From Grimontia indica (GTDB lineage Bacteria > Pseudomonadota > Gammaproteobacteria > Enterobacterales > Vibrionaceae), in NCBI RefSeq assembly GCF_000333895.2, contig NZ_ANFM02000017.1, positions 1 through 64,000 of the forward strand: a stretch of 64,000 bases of DNA. Reading direction: 5' to 3'. The notes below the pieces were generated by a model. That model searched no databases. It saw only the letters and a list, made by a program, of their open reading frames with translations, and had not been told where the DNA came from. This document shows positions 36,343-45,871 of the stretch, one piece after another. Positions within the stretch are counted from its first letter, which is position 1; each line of letters opens with the position of its first letter. Both the position numbers and the translations under genes were made by a program.

Positions 36343-37089
36343 TTATTCCAGTGTTGCTGCGACTTCGTCAGAAATATCGCCGTTGTGGTAGACCTCTTGA
36401 ACGTCATCAAGATCTTCAAGTGCATCAATCAGACGAAGCAGTTTAGGTGCTGTGGTTTCATCCAAGTCTGCTTTAGTCGAAGGAACGAGCGTGACTTCTG
36501 CGTTTTGTGCTTCAAAACCAGCCGCATCCAGCGCATCTTTCACCGCACCGAACTCTGCAGGTGTTGTGTAAACGTCCATCGAGCCATCGTCATGAGTCTC
36601 AACGTCATCCGCACCACCTTCCAGCGCTGCTTCCATCACTGAGTCTTCATCCAGACCTGGCGCGTAAGAAATGACCCCTTTTTTATCGAACAGGTAGCTC
36701 ACGCTTCCGTCAGTGCCCAGATTTCCGCCCGCTTTAGAGAACGCATGACGGACACCGGACACTGTGCGGTTACGGTTATCTGTCATACATTCAACCATGA
36801 CTGCGGTTCCTGCTGGACCGTAACCTTCATAGATCACGGTTTCCATGTTCTCTTCGCCTTCACCACCCGCACCACGCGTAACAGCGCGATTAACGGTGTC
36901 TCGGGTCATGTTGTTTGACAGCGCTTTATCAATCGCAGCGCGCAAACGAGGGTTATTCTCTGGCTCAGGACCGCCTTCTTTAGTCGCAACCACAATTTCA
37001 CGAATTAGCTTGGTGAAAATTTTACCGCGCTTGGCATCTTGCGCAGCTTTACGGTGTTTGATGTTAGCGAATTTACTATGACCTGCCAT
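36343..37089 (-). CDS. yebC: YebC/PmpR family protein
   Basis: 248 residues of the YebC/TACO1 family, beginning [20 protein letters not shown], followed by [18 protein letters not shown]. Members act in translation of difficult stretches such as polyproline and were earlier described as transcription regulators. I use ATG 37089 after a GAGAGGGG ribosome site; an 8-residue upstream extension does not match the family. Confidence 0.96.
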   Translation of the reverse strand: MAGHSKFANIKHRKAAQDAKRGKIFTKLIREIVVATKEGGPEPENNPRLRAAIDKALSNNMTRDTVNRAVTRGAGGEGEENMETVIYEGYGPAGTAVMVECMTDNRNRTVSGVRHAFSKAGGNLGTDGSVSYLFDKKGVISYAPGLDEDSVMEAALEGGADDVETHDDGSMDVYTTPAEFGAVKDALDAAGFEAQNAEVTLVPSTKADLDETTAPKLLRLIDALEDLDDVQEVYHNGDISDEVAATLE

Positions 37090-37463
37090 CCCCTCTCTCC
37101 TCTCTTTTCTCAAGCCCTCAAAGCATTATTGCCAATAGCTTCAGACTCGACATACCTTAAGCGAAAGAAGGTGGAGCTCAAAGTAAAAACATCACTCGAT
37201 TACCATATTTGGTGAACATATAGCCATCTATTAAACATATAAAAATCAATGAGTCCACAAAGAATAGGGTCACACAGAAAGGATAAAATCCAAGCGAAAC
37301 ATGTTTAAGTGCTAATAGCTCCAATTAGCAAATAGTCTTTATGTTCTTCATTTCCGGTCCAGAAAATCAGAATCATCTGTAAACATTAAACTAACGCTAT
37401 CGTTTACAACTAATCAGAAAGAAAGATAACCACCTTTGACAAATAATCATAAAATCTCATTAA
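37090..37463. other. Intergenic region between yebC and the IS element
   Basis: 374 noncoding, AT-rich bases where aspS would usually be expected upstream. A perfect 7-bp inverted repeat TGCTAAT...ATTAGCA lies at 37311-37331. No gene is seen. Confidence 0.5.
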
Positions 37464-37472
37464 CCTGAGAGT
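37464..37472. repeat. 9-bp target site duplication, left copy
   Basis: cctgagagt is found directly outside the left inverted repeat and again at 38796-38804 directly outside the right one. Nine bases is the duplication length of IS10-type elements. Confidence 0.92.
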
Positions 37473-38795
37473 CTGAAGGATCCCCTCATAATTTTCCAAG
37501 CCCAGCACTGTGTGCCAGCGTTTGATATTCGAGTATAGCCCAGTGATATTGCTGTTCGTTGATATCATAACGCCGATGATTTCTGACCTCCTTTCCCAGC
37601 CGAGGAATGGATAGCACCCGGCGGTGCTTGATGGTGTTCGCTTGAAAGTGGAAGTGCCATTTCGCTTGGCTGGCAATAAGGCCATTCCACCAAAGAAGAA
37701 TGTCAGCCAGTAAAGCGATGAGAAGTAAGATATCTAGCCGCTTCACACAACGGGTTCTATTGTGCCACAACGCTTTTCCATAGGCGGTACTTTTGAGGTC
37801 TCTGAAGGCTTCTTCAATTTGCATTCTCTTGGCATATAAACGGGTTATCTGCACAGCATGGAGGGTTTGATTGGGGATATTAGTGACAAGTAGCCACGGG
37901 TCATTAGCACTTTTGGCGAAGACTTTCGAGGCAGTGTGTTTTGAGCTTGTGCGGGCATGACGAAGTGCTTTTCGTCCTTTAGGTGATTGTTTTACTAAGT
38001 ATGCTTGGCAAGCGAGCGGAGAGCGTTTCGCGAGTTGGCATCTCCCAGGGTCATTCGGTTTACTCGTGGCTTTGTGGTAAAGCGCTTTGTTGCATTGCCA
38101 ATCTTGGCGGTTGAGTTTTATTGAGACTTCCCCCCGCACACGACCAATCCAGAACCAGCCTTTTTGTTGGACTTGGCGAAACCAGGTGTTCCGGGATCCC
38201 GCATCAGATATCACAATGGGCGTGGCGCCTTGGGGGAGAATATCTTGAAGCTTATCGAGAAAGCGCTGATGGGAACTTGGTGAATTATATTGCTTATATT
38301 CAAAGGCTTGTTCATACAAAGTCACGGCACGGCCATCGAGGACAACAGAAGCACGAAGCGTCATATGTCGGAGTTGCTCACGCACATCAGACCAATCAAC
38401 AAGGATAACCGGACAAGGGTTGGCGCCAGTAATTAGACGGGCATGCCACTTATAGATGTCTTCATTTTCGCGATGTAATTGGTTGTTACTCAGTAGTCTG
38501 TCGATGCGCTTGATAGCGTGCTTAGTGGTCGTTCGGGTATTGAGAGAACGGCCGAGCTTGGTAAGAGTGAGGTCAGCACCATCGAGTACAGACTCAGTCG
38601 CAAGTAGCAGAGATTGAAGTCGTTTTTTATGAATAGTGGGACACTGATTAGTTAAGGTATCGAGTAAGATCTGAACATCGCGCATCGGTAATTCCTCTTG
38701 GTGGAATGTGGTTTTTGGCGAAATTCATTAGATCAAAGGGTACGGTGCGCGTCCTTCTTATTGTTTGGAATAGGAATTTTGAGGGGATTCGCTAG
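37473..38795 (-). mobile_element. IS10-like insertion sequence (IS4 family), complete, 1323 bp
   Basis: The left end CTGAAGGATCCCCTCATAAT and the right end (reverse complement) CTAGCGAATCCCCTCAAAAT form imperfect terminal inverted repeats sharing ATCCCCTCA.AATT. A single intact transposase fills the element. Flanking 9-bp duplications are identical. Size and ends match the IS10 group. Confidence 0.93.
37486..38685 (-). CDS. IS10-like transposase
   Basis: 399 residues, full length for IS10R-type enzymes (about 402). The DDE triad falls at Asp97 (VDWSD), Asp161 (ISDAG) and Glu292 (EEAFRDLKS), the same numbers as IS10 transposase, and the YREK signature (Y284, K298 region) is present. No frameshift or stop, so the element may be active. 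It moves by cut-and-paste through hairpin intermediates. Confidence 0.93.
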   Translation of the reverse strand: MRDVQILLDTLTNQCPTIHKKRLQSLLLATESVLDGADLTLTKLGRSLNTRTTTKHAIKRIDRLLSNNQLHRENEDIYKWHARLITGANPCPVILVDWSDVREQLRHMTLRASVVLDGRAVTLYEQAFEYKQYNSPSSHQRFLDKLQDILPQGATPIVISDAGSRNTWFRQVQQKGWFWIGRVRGEVSIKLNRQDWQCNKALYHKATSKPNDPGRCQLAKRSPLACQAYLVKQSPKGRKALRHARTSSKHTASKVFAKSANDPWLLVTNIPNQTLHAVQITRLYAKRMQIEEAFRDLKSTAYGKALWHNRTRCVKRLDILLLIALLADILLWWNGLIASQAKWHFHFQANTIKHRRVLSIPRLGKEVRNHRRYDINEQQYHWAILEYQTLAHSAGLGKL

Positions 38796-38804
38796 CCTGA
38801 GAGT
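38796..38804. repeat. 9-bp target site duplication, right copy
   Basis: cctgagagt, identical to 37464-37472. Confidence 0.92.
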
Positions 38805-39716
38805 AACGCTCCCTCAAGAATAATCTGTTCAATGGTATAAAACTCTTTACACATTGAGCGCTGCCTACCACAACAATTTCTATCTACATAAGCTGCTCTT
38901 AGCTTTAAGAGCATTCTTGTGTGTCCTGCTTGATGTAAGTTATCTCCTTTGTGGATATTAGCGCTTCCCTACCCCTTATTTATATAGTCGAAAATACCGT
39001 GAATTTTTAAGTGATCAGCATACCAGTATAAATTTTCTTTTTATTTTTCATTAAGTTAAATAGAAGCATTAGGAAAAAATATTTCGCCGCATATTAAATG
39101 CGTTTTCAATCACAAATCATAAAGTTTCAAATTATCATGATGGATATCATACTTCAGCCAAAAATTTCACCCTCGGCAGATGCATAACCCTTAAAACTGT
39201 CAATATTTAGAGTTTTAGATAAGCATAATGAAATATTTCAACACTATCATCTAATATAGCTAATACAAAAAGACGCCAGATCAGCTTATAAAAGTATGGG
39301 TGATTGATTACTTTAGAACTAGAATATCGGATACCTAGAAAAAAAATCACAACATCAAAAGATATTTTTGATGTATAAATGTAAACAACTCTTAAGACAT
39401 GAAATTCACTTATAAAAAATAGAAGCCTAAGGCGTAATTAAATACGTAAATAGTTATTAAAAAACCATATATAAACAAAGTATATTATTTTAGACATTTG
39501 CTTAAGCGATTATATAGAGTGCCTCTAAGTCTCACACCACTTAGCACTTCTATAATCATGATCCTCATGGGAAATTACAAATAAGCAAGAGAGATAAGTA
39601 GTCTATGTCTGAATATTGGTAGCGAAAGGAAGATTGTTCTCCATACAAGCATCTGTCTACTTGAAATAAATCAAATAGATAACTTTACCCTGTTATTAAG
39701 AAAGTGAAGAAAGACG
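38805..39716. other. AT-rich noncoding region upstream of the T6SS operon
   Basis: About 910 bases with no supported gene on either strand, very AT-rich, with many short A/T runs. An imperfect inverted repeat gtgcctctaagt...acttagcac occurs at 39519-39547, about 170 bases before tssA. No sigma-54 (TGGCAC-N5-TTGC) promoter was seen. It probably carries the T6SS promoter; AT-richness would also suit H-NS silencing. Confidence 0.5.
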
Positions 39717-41168
39717 ATGGAGAGAATACTAAAACCGATTACTGATGACAAGAAAATCTCATTAGATGAGTTACATGACAATAATTCCTATTATTTAGTA
39801 AAAGAAGAAATAAGAAAGCTAAACGAGATAAATCCAGAAAAGAAGATAGACTGGAAAAAAGTAGAAGAGTATTCATATGATATACTTGAAAATTTTGACA
39901 AGAGTCTTCAGATCTTAACCTATTGGTTTATAGCCAGGCTATACAATCATGGATGTCAAACAATCTTAGAATCGTATAATGTTCTTGATGGCTTTGTTAA
40001 AGAAGTAAAAGTAGAGACATCAAAGAAAAATGAAAAATTCTTTGATTGGTGGATAGAAAAAACTATTGATTGGATTTCAAAGCACAAAGAAGAATTAAGT
40101 AGAGATAAAGCTTCTATCCTTTTAAAAGATTTAGAAAAAATACAAGAACAGTTTTCTGACAGTACCACACAGCTGATTCCAACTCAGAGGTTAATTAGTT
40201 GTTTACACTCTGCTATCTCTGAGAATGTTTGCGACGAAGGTTCAAGCATACTAGGATACGAGCCCATTGATGTCGGAAAAAAAGAATCAGAAAATAGCGT
40301 ACATTATCCTAAAGAGAGCCTGGAAAATAATGTAGAGAAATTTTACTATGCAGAAAGCCACGAAAAATTGATAAAGGCCAATCTAAATCAATTGAAGAGT
40401 CTTTCTTTACAAATAATGGATAACGATATTTTTAGTAGTAAGCACTATAGGCTAAGAAGAATAGGAGTCTGGAGCGATATATATCTTCCTCCAACAACTA
40501 TAGAGGAAAATAAAACAGGTATATTACCACCTGATATCAATGATAAGAGAATATTAAAAACGCTATTTGATTCTGAGAATTGGATAGAGCTGATAAAGTC
40601 GAGTGAATCTAAGCTTTTACAGTATCCTTATTGGCTAGATCTGAATAGATTCACTTATATCGCCTTGAAGAAACTAGATCATATAGATATTGCCAAACAA
40701 GTAAAGCGAGAGCTACTTAAATTTATTGACCACATAGAAAGTATTCATCTTTACTCTTTTTCGGACGGCACACCATTTGCCGAATTAGATACTATAAACT
40801 GGATAGAAAAAGAAAATAAATATCAACATAAAAATCATTTAGTTACAGAGCATTCGGAATCGGATCCAACAAGAAGATTAGAAATAAGCAAATCCAAAAG
40901 TAGTTTATATAGAGAGATCTACCACCAAGTAAAGGCATCATTAAATAGTGGAAATCTCGAACTTTCCTTGTGTCAGCTTGAGTTATTAATAACGGCTATA
41001 GATACTTATAAGTTAGAGGAGTGGGAACCAATGCTATGCATTGATTTCTTGGAGTGTGCAGCAGAAGTCTATTACAGAACCAATCAAAGGTCACAATATC
41101 TTCATGTTATACAAAAGATTTCTAGAATAGATCCCACAAAGGTAAGGGAGTTATTCAGAAGTAAATAG
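39717..41168 (+). CDS. tssA: Type VI secretion protein TssA (ImpA N-domain, VasJ-like C-domain)
   Basis: 483 residues. An ImpA_N-type N-terminus (KKIDWKKVEEYSYDILEN and LQILTYWFIARLYN) and a C-terminal helical region like VasJ, including WIELIKSSESKLLQYPYWLDLNRF and the end CAAEVYYRTNQRSQYLH. TssA caps the growing sheath and links it to the baseplate. It is distinctly more AT-rich than the housekeeping genes. First gene of the locus, 20 bp before tssB. The class is inferred from architecture; the family is divergent. Confidence 0.82.
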   Translation: MERILKPITDDKKISLDELHDNNSYYLVKEEIRKLNEINPEKKIDWKKVEEYSYDILENFDKSLQILTYWFIARLYNHGCQTILESYNVLDGFVKEVKVETSKKNEKFFDWWIEKTIDWISKHKEELSRDKASILLKDLEKIQEQFSDSTTQLIPTQRLISCLHSAISENVCDEGSSILGYEPIDVGKKESENSVHYPKESLENNVEKFYYAESHEKLIKANLNQLKSLSLQIMDNDIFSSKHYRLRRIGVWSDIYLPPTTIEENKTGILPPDINDKRILKTLFDSENWIELIKSSESKLLQYPYWLDLNRFTYIALKKLDHIDIAKQVKRELLKFIDHIESIHLYSFSDGTPFAELDTINWIEKENKYQHKNHLVTEHSESDPTRRLEISKSKSSLYREIYHQVKASLNSGNLELSLCQLELLITAIDTYKLEEWEPMLCIDFLECAAEVYYRTNQRSQYLHVIQKISRIDPTKVRELFRSK

Positions 41169-41188
41169 TTAAAAGCTAGGAGTCAATA

Positions 41189-41701
41189 ATGAGTGATAAA
41201 GGAACTGTCTCCCCAAAAGAAAGGGTAAATATAGTTTATCGTCCCGCTACTGATGGCGCATCTGAAGGTGTAGAACTTCCACTAAAAATGTTGGTAGTTG
41301 GAGAGTTTTCAAATCAAGAGGACGAGAGACCTGTTGAAGAACGTAATCCAGTAGATATAAACAAAGCCAATTTTGATGATGTTCTTCAATCGCAAGGATT
41401 GAGCTTGCAGCTTTCTGTTCCAAGGAAACTAGCAGGTGCAGAGGAAGGTGAAAATATAGCCGTTTCTCTAAATGTTGAAAGTATGAAGGACTTTGAACCT
41501 GACAACATTATCAAACAAGTTCCTGAACTCAGAAAATTACTGGAGTTAAGAGAGGCTCTGAAAGCACTAAAAGGACCATTAAGTAACGTACCTGAATTTA
41601 GAAAAAAACTACAAACGCTTATTGTTGATGATGAATCGCGCACCACTTTGTTAAAAGAAATCGGCTTAGATGAGTTCATAGAGAAAGGAGACTCAGAATG
41701 A
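41189..41701 (+). CDS. tssB: Type VI sheath small subunit TssB (VipA)
   Basis: 170 residues with the VipA features: RVNIVYRPATDG near the start, ELPLKMLVVGEFS, a conserved DINKANFDDVLQSQ and the C-terminal helix pair (LREALKALKGPLSNVPEFRK). It pairs with TssC to build the contractile sheath. TAGGAG precedes the ATG. Its TGA overlaps the tssC start (ATGA). Confidence 0.95.
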   Translation: MSDKGTVSPKERVNIVYRPATDGASEGVELPLKMLVVGEFSNQEDERPVEERNPVDINKANFDDVLQSQGLSLQLSVPRKLAGAEEGENIAVSLNVESMKDFEPDNIIKQVPELRKLLELREALKALKGPLSNVPEFRKKLQTLIVDDESRTTLLKEIGLDEFIEKGDSE

Positions 41702-43182
41702 GCGACACAAACGTAGTACAAGACAGTGGTCAACAGGTTAATAGTATCCAAGATATTACTTTGCTGGATCAAATCGTAGAAGCCACAAAAGTCACACCAG
41801 ACAACCAAGCATTTCCAATCATGAAAAGCGGTGTTGAAGCGTTAATTAGGGATCTGGTGAAACCCGAGTACCGTGGAGTAAAAATTAATGGTGACCTAGT
41901 CGATGCGATCATTGGAGAAATTGATGAGCAGATGTCTCTTCAAGTCGATGAAATATTGCATGATCCTAACTTCCTTAAGATTGAGAGCACTTGGCGCGGT
42001 TTACAATTTCTGGTGGAAAGAACGGATTTTAAGGAAAACATTCGTCTAGAAATGATGAACCTGTCCAAACAAGACTTGTATGAGGACTTTGAGGATAGCC
42101 CAGAAATCGTGAAGTCAGGTTTGTACCAGTTAGCCTACACAAAAGAATATGGGCAGTTTGGCGGTCAACCTTATGGGGCAATCATAGCAGATTATGAATT
42201 CGGCCCGGGCTCTCAAGACATGAAACTGCTCTCTGATATCGCGGCAGTTTGCACTATGTCTCATTCACCTTTCATTGCAGCAGCAGGCCGAGAGTTCTTT
42301 GGTATTGATAATTGGAAGAATCTGCCCTCATTAAAAGACCTCAGGTCTGTATTTGAAGGGCCTCAATATCAAAAATGGAATTCGTTCAGAGAGAGTGAAG
42401 ATGCTCGCCATATAGGTTTAACATTACCAAGGTTCCTTCTTCGTCAGCCTTATGGCGGAGACGGAAAAATCTGCAAATTATTCAACTATAAAGAGCAGGT
42501 CAATGACAACGACGATAACTTCTGCTGGGGCAACACAGCTTTTGCATTTGCAACAAGGCTCGCTGCCAGCTTCGCAGACTATCGCTGGTGTGCAAACATT
42601 ATTGGCCCACAAAGCGGTGGCATGGTTGACGATCTCGCGACTTACCAGTTCCACTCGCAGGGTGAGGTCAAATCACAAATTCCCACAGAAGTTTTACTTT
42701 CAGAGCGCAGAGAGTACGAACTCAGCGAAGAAGGCTTTATTGGCTTGACCATGCGAAAAGGGAGCGATAACGCAGCATTCTTTTCGGCAAACTCTTGTCA
42801 AAAGCCCAAAACTTTCTCTGGCCCAGGCGCTAAAGAAGCCGAGCTTAATTACAAGCTATCTACCCAGCTTCCCTACATGTTGGTGATGGATCGGTTGGCG
42901 CACTACATAAAAGTATTACAACGAGAAAATATTGGCAGCTGGAAAGAAAAACAAGATCTCGAACGAGAGCTAAATAATTGGATTAGCCAATATGTCACAG
43001 AGATGGATAACCCACAGCCGGGCGTAAGAAGTAAACACCCTTTAAGGGGAGCACAAATTGCTGTGAATGATGTTGAAGGTGATCCAGGTTGGTATCAGGT
43101 GTCACTTAAAGCAAGGCCTCATTTTAAATATATGGGAGCGTCATTTACCCTCTCATTGGTCGGGAAACTCGACAAAGAGTAA
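41698..43182 (+). CDS. tssC: Type VI sheath large subunit TssC (VipB)
   Basis: 494 residues, the best conserved T6SS protein: WRGLQFLVERTDF near 100, GPGSQDMKLL, RFLLRQPYG near 245, CWGNTAFAFA, and SERREYELSEEGFIGLTMRK near 340. The N-terminal helix ITLLDQIVEATKV resembles the segment that ClpV grips to take contracted sheath apart, notable because clpV is absent here. Translationally coupled to tssB. Confidence 0.97.
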   Translation: MSDTNVVQDSGQQVNSIQDITLLDQIVEATKVTPDNQAFPIMKSGVEALIRDLVKPEYRGVKINGDLVDAIIGEIDEQMSLQVDEILHDPNFLKIESTWRGLQFLVERTDFKENIRLEMMNLSKQDLYEDFEDSPEIVKSGLYQLAYTKEYGQFGGQPYGAIIADYEFGPGSQDMKLLSDIAAVCTMSHSPFIAAAGREFFGIDNWKNLPSLKDLRSVFEGPQYQKWNSFRESEDARHIGLTLPRFLLRQPYGGDGKICKLFNYKEQVNDNDDNFCWGNTAFAFATRLAASFADYRWCANIIGPQSGGMVDDLATYQFHSQGEVKSQIPTEVLLSERREYELSEEGFIGLTMRKGSDNAAFFSANSCQKPKTFSGPGAKEAELNYKLSTQLPYMLVMDRLAHYIKVLQRENIGSWKEKQDLERELNNWISQYVTEMDNPQPGVRSKHPLRGAQIAVNDVEGDPGWYQVSLKARPHFKYMGASFTLSLVGKLDKE

Positions 43183-43216
43183 AAGCGTGTATTTAAATCA
43201 TTAAAGGAGCTTACGC

Positions 43217-43699
43217 ATGGCATTAACAATGTACATGTCTCTGACTGGAAAAACACAGGGAGATATTAAAGGTGGTTGTATTCAATCACACGATAGCAAG
43301 AAAGATAAAATACTTGTTTATCAATGTGAACAGGAAACAACAATTCCTAAAAACCCGCATGATGGTTTACCAACAGGACAGAGGATTCACAACCCTCTCA
43401 CCGTAGTAAAAGGTCTTGATGTCGCTTCACCAAAAATATTCCAAGCCGTATGTAGTGGCGAAAGGTTTTCAAACGTGACCTTAGATTTTTGGCGTATTAC
43501 TGCGGAAGGTATTGAAGAGCATTATTATACTATCCAGTTAGAAGATGCAATTATTGTCAATCGAAAGGCACATACCCCGCTAACATTCCATCCGGATAAT
43601 CAAGCTTATATGGATATGGAAGAAGTCAGCTTTAGCTACTCGAAAATAATTCATACTTACAATGACGGAAATATTTCGGCTGAGGATTCATGGGTATAA
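43217..43699 (+). CDS. hcp: Type VI tube protein Hcp (TssD)
   Basis: 160 residues of the Hcp family (MYMSLTGKTQGDIKGG at the start, then YQCEQETTIPKNPHDGLPTGQRIHNPLTVVKG and the C-terminal FSYSKIIHTYNDGN). Hexameric rings stack to form the inner tube and carry small effectors. No toxin extension. A very stable hairpin follows the gene. Confidence 0.95.
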   Translation: MALTMYMSLTGKTQGDIKGGCIQSHDSKKDKILVYQCEQETTIPKNPHDGLPTGQRIHNPLTVVKGLDVASPKIFQAVCSGERFSNVTLDFWRITAEGIEEHYYTIQLEDAIIVNRKAHTPLTFHPDNQAYMDMEEVSFSYSKIIHTYNDGNISAEDSWV

Positions 43700-43718
43700 A
43701 CCCCTGAGCCATTAATCT

Positions 43719-43734
43719 AGGGGGTACGCCCCCT
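43719..43734 (+). promoter_or_regulatory. UACG-tetraloop hairpin after hcp
   Basis: AGGGGG-TACG-CCCCCT is a perfect 6-bp stem with a UACG loop, the extra-stable UNCG tetraloop class, 20 bases after the hcp stop and 14 before tssE. The sequence after it (GTTTGGG) is a weak T tract, so partial termination or mRNA-end protection are both possible. Either would raise hcp over the downstream genes. Confidence 0.6.
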
Positions 43735-43747
43735 GTTTGGGTCTTAT

Positions 43748-44152
43748 GTGAAACAGCAACGATTACTAGAGAGAATCAGATCTGGCGGTGAAAATTCTTC
43801 TGACAAAGAGTTACTGTTGGACTCTATCACAAATCATATACATAGAATCTTAAATACCCAACAGGGAAGCGTACCCATTGATAAAGACTTTGGTATGCCT
43901 GATTTTAGTGATTTACGCTGGGGTGAAGGCTCTGATATCAGACATGACCTAGAGAATTTCCTTTCAGAATTGATTTTGAAATATGAAAGAAGAGTTAAGT
44001 CAGTCAATGTCTATACACAGAAAGATAATAAATCACCACTAGCATTATGTTTTGTTTTAGAGGCAAAGATTGAACTCAAGAATAAGATAATACCGTTAGT
44101 TTTTGAAACAGTATTAAAGCCAGACGGCTATATTGCCTTACAGCGGAAATAA
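43748..44152 (+). CDS. tssE: Type VI baseplate protein TssE
   Basis: 134 residues of the gp25-like family (SVPIDKDFGMPDFSDLRWGEG, then ERRVKSVNV). TssE is part of the baseplate wedge with TssF and TssG. The start is GTG with a poor ribosome site, right behind the hairpin, suggesting weak translation. Confidence 0.88.
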   Translation: MKQQRLLERIRSGGENSSDKELLLDSITNHIHRILNTQQGSVPIDKDFGMPDFSDLRWGEGSDIRHDLENFLSELILKYERRVKSVNVYTQKDNKSPLALCFVLEAKIELKNKIIPLVFETVLKPDGYIALQRK

Positions 44153-44158
44153 TTAAGC

Positions 44159-45871
44159 ATGTTCAAAGATCATTATCAAAATCAACTTTCTCTGCTCAGG
44201 AGCCTAGGAAAGGAGTTCTCGAAGAGGCACCCCTCTCTAGCACCTATGTTGGCAGACCAAAGTGCTGACCCTGATGTGGAGAGGCTTCTTGAAGGGGTCG
44301 CATACCTAACAGGCTCTGTTCAACAGCGCCTTGATGATGATTTTCCTGAGCTGATCCATAGTCTGGCTCATCTGCTATTCCCGCACTATATGCGTCCTTT
44401 ACCTGCAACAACAATCGTTCAATTCAAGCCTAAGATAGGCCTGAATGAACTGTGTAAAGTAAAAGCGGGTACAGAGCTCAACAGCATTGAAAATAACGGG
44501 GTTACCTGCAAATTCACTACCTGCGAAGATCTCAGTATCTACCCTTTAGCGTTAGATTCGGCTGAAGTTCAACCCAGTTTTTTGCAACTTAATTTTAATT
44601 TCATTGAAGCATCAGTAGCTGTACTAAAAGAAAACTACCTTCGTATTTATTTAGACGGGAGCTATGTTGACGCCTCGGACAACCTGCTATTTATTCGAGA
44701 AAACCTCGAAGGCACTACATTGGTTTGTCAAGGAAAGAAGTACTCTTTAATTGGCAACCAATCAATAAGTCTACTTTCTGAGAGTGGTGCTATCAGTTTG
44801 TTTGAGTATCCCAATAATGCCAATACATCTTTTAAAAGTATTCAGGAATATTTCACACTACCAAAACATCAATTATATATAGATATTCTTGGCATAGAAT
44901 GGTTACAACAAAATCGATTCCTCAATGAGAAAACGTTCTCAATACAACTTAGATGGAAAACGCCTAACCCATACAAAGCATTTAAACGCGAAGACTTTCA
45001 GCTATTTTGCGTCCCAGCTGTTAATTTATTCAACCATCATGCTGATAGCATCAGTTTAGACCATAGTATCACTGAATATAGAGTTAACCCCGCGGGTGGA
45101 GATAAGTACCAGATTTATTCTCTTGAAAGTATTGTAGGCTTCCAACAAGGCTCAGCTAATCAGAGAGAGTATTTGCCCTTTACCATGTTTAACCCTCAAT
45201 CTACCCGAGTACCTGTTTATTCTATGAAGAGAAAGGCCTCGATGGTAAGAGATGCCTGCGATTCCTATATATCAGTAGCCTATACCGATCCGTTAAATCA
45301 AATAAAGCAAGAACACTTAGCGATTAAAGTGAAGTGTACAAATGGCAGTGTTGCAGACAGTCTGAGAGTGGGCGACATATGTGAAGCAACCAGTACATCG
45401 CCTGTATTAGCCGAGTTCTCTAACATCACCAAACCCACGACCGCTGTAGAATCACCACTTGGTGACCAGTTACTGTGGAGAATGCTGTCACACTTATATA
45501 TCAACCAGGCTAGCTTGGCGGAAAGACAGAACCTAATTACTTTGCTCAAGCTATATATATTTACCGACTCAAAGGATACGTCAACCACCCTTGCTAATAC
45601 AAAACGTGTTGAATCGATTTTGACCATCACCTCACAACCCATATTACGACTTTTTGAAGGAATGATGGCGAGAGGAAATGAAATAGTCATCACTCTTCAT
45701 CCAGATGGCTTTTCTGGGAAAGGCGATATGTATTTGTTTGGTTGTGCGATCAACAAACTTCTGTCTGGCTATAGCAGCATTAATAGCTTTACAAGACTTG
45801 TCGTTGAAGAAGCAGGGACACATTATCGTATTACCTGGCCAGAAAAGGTGGGTTTAAAATGTCTAGTTTGA
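44159..45871 (+). CDS. tssF: Type VI baseplate protein TssF
   Basis: 570 residues with the conserved N-terminus FKDHYQNQLSLLRSLGKEFS, ADPDVERLLEGVAYLTGSVQ and ELIHSLAHLLFPHYMRPLPA, and the C-terminal RLFEGMMARGNEIVITL. Core of the baseplate wedge. It lies 6 bp after tssE and overlaps tssG by 13 bp. Confidence 0.94.
   Translation: MFKDHYQNQLSLLRSLGKEFSKRHPSLAPMLADQSADPDVERLLEGVAYLTGSVQQRLDDDFPELIHSLAHLLFPHYMRPLPATTIVQFKPKIGLNELCKVKAGTELNSIENNGVTCKFTTCEDLSIYPLALDSAEVQPSFLQLNFNFIEASVAVLKENYLRIYLDGSYVDASDNLLFIRENLEGTTLVCQGKKYSLIGNQSISLLSESGAISLFEYPNNANTSFKSIQEYFTLPKHQLYIDILGIEWLQQNRFLNEKTFSIQLRWKTPNPYKAFKREDFQLFCVPAVNLFNHHADSISLDHSITEYRVNPAGGDKYQIYSLESIVGFQQGSANQREYLPFTMFNPQSTRVPVYSMKRKASMVRDACDSYISVAYTDPLNQIKQEHLAIKVKCTNGSVADSLRVGDICEATSTSPVLAEFSNITKPTTAVESPLGDQLLWRMLSHLYINQASLAERQNLITLLKLYIFTDSKDTSTTLANTKRVESILTITSQPILRLFEGMMARGNEIVITLHPDGFSGKGDMYLFGCAINKLLSGYSSINSFTRLVVEEAGTHYRITWPEKVGLKCLV

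Noticed and set aside
37090-39716. Sigma-54 promoter for the T6SS
   Set aside because: No TGGCAC-N5-TTGC match was found by eye in the leader.
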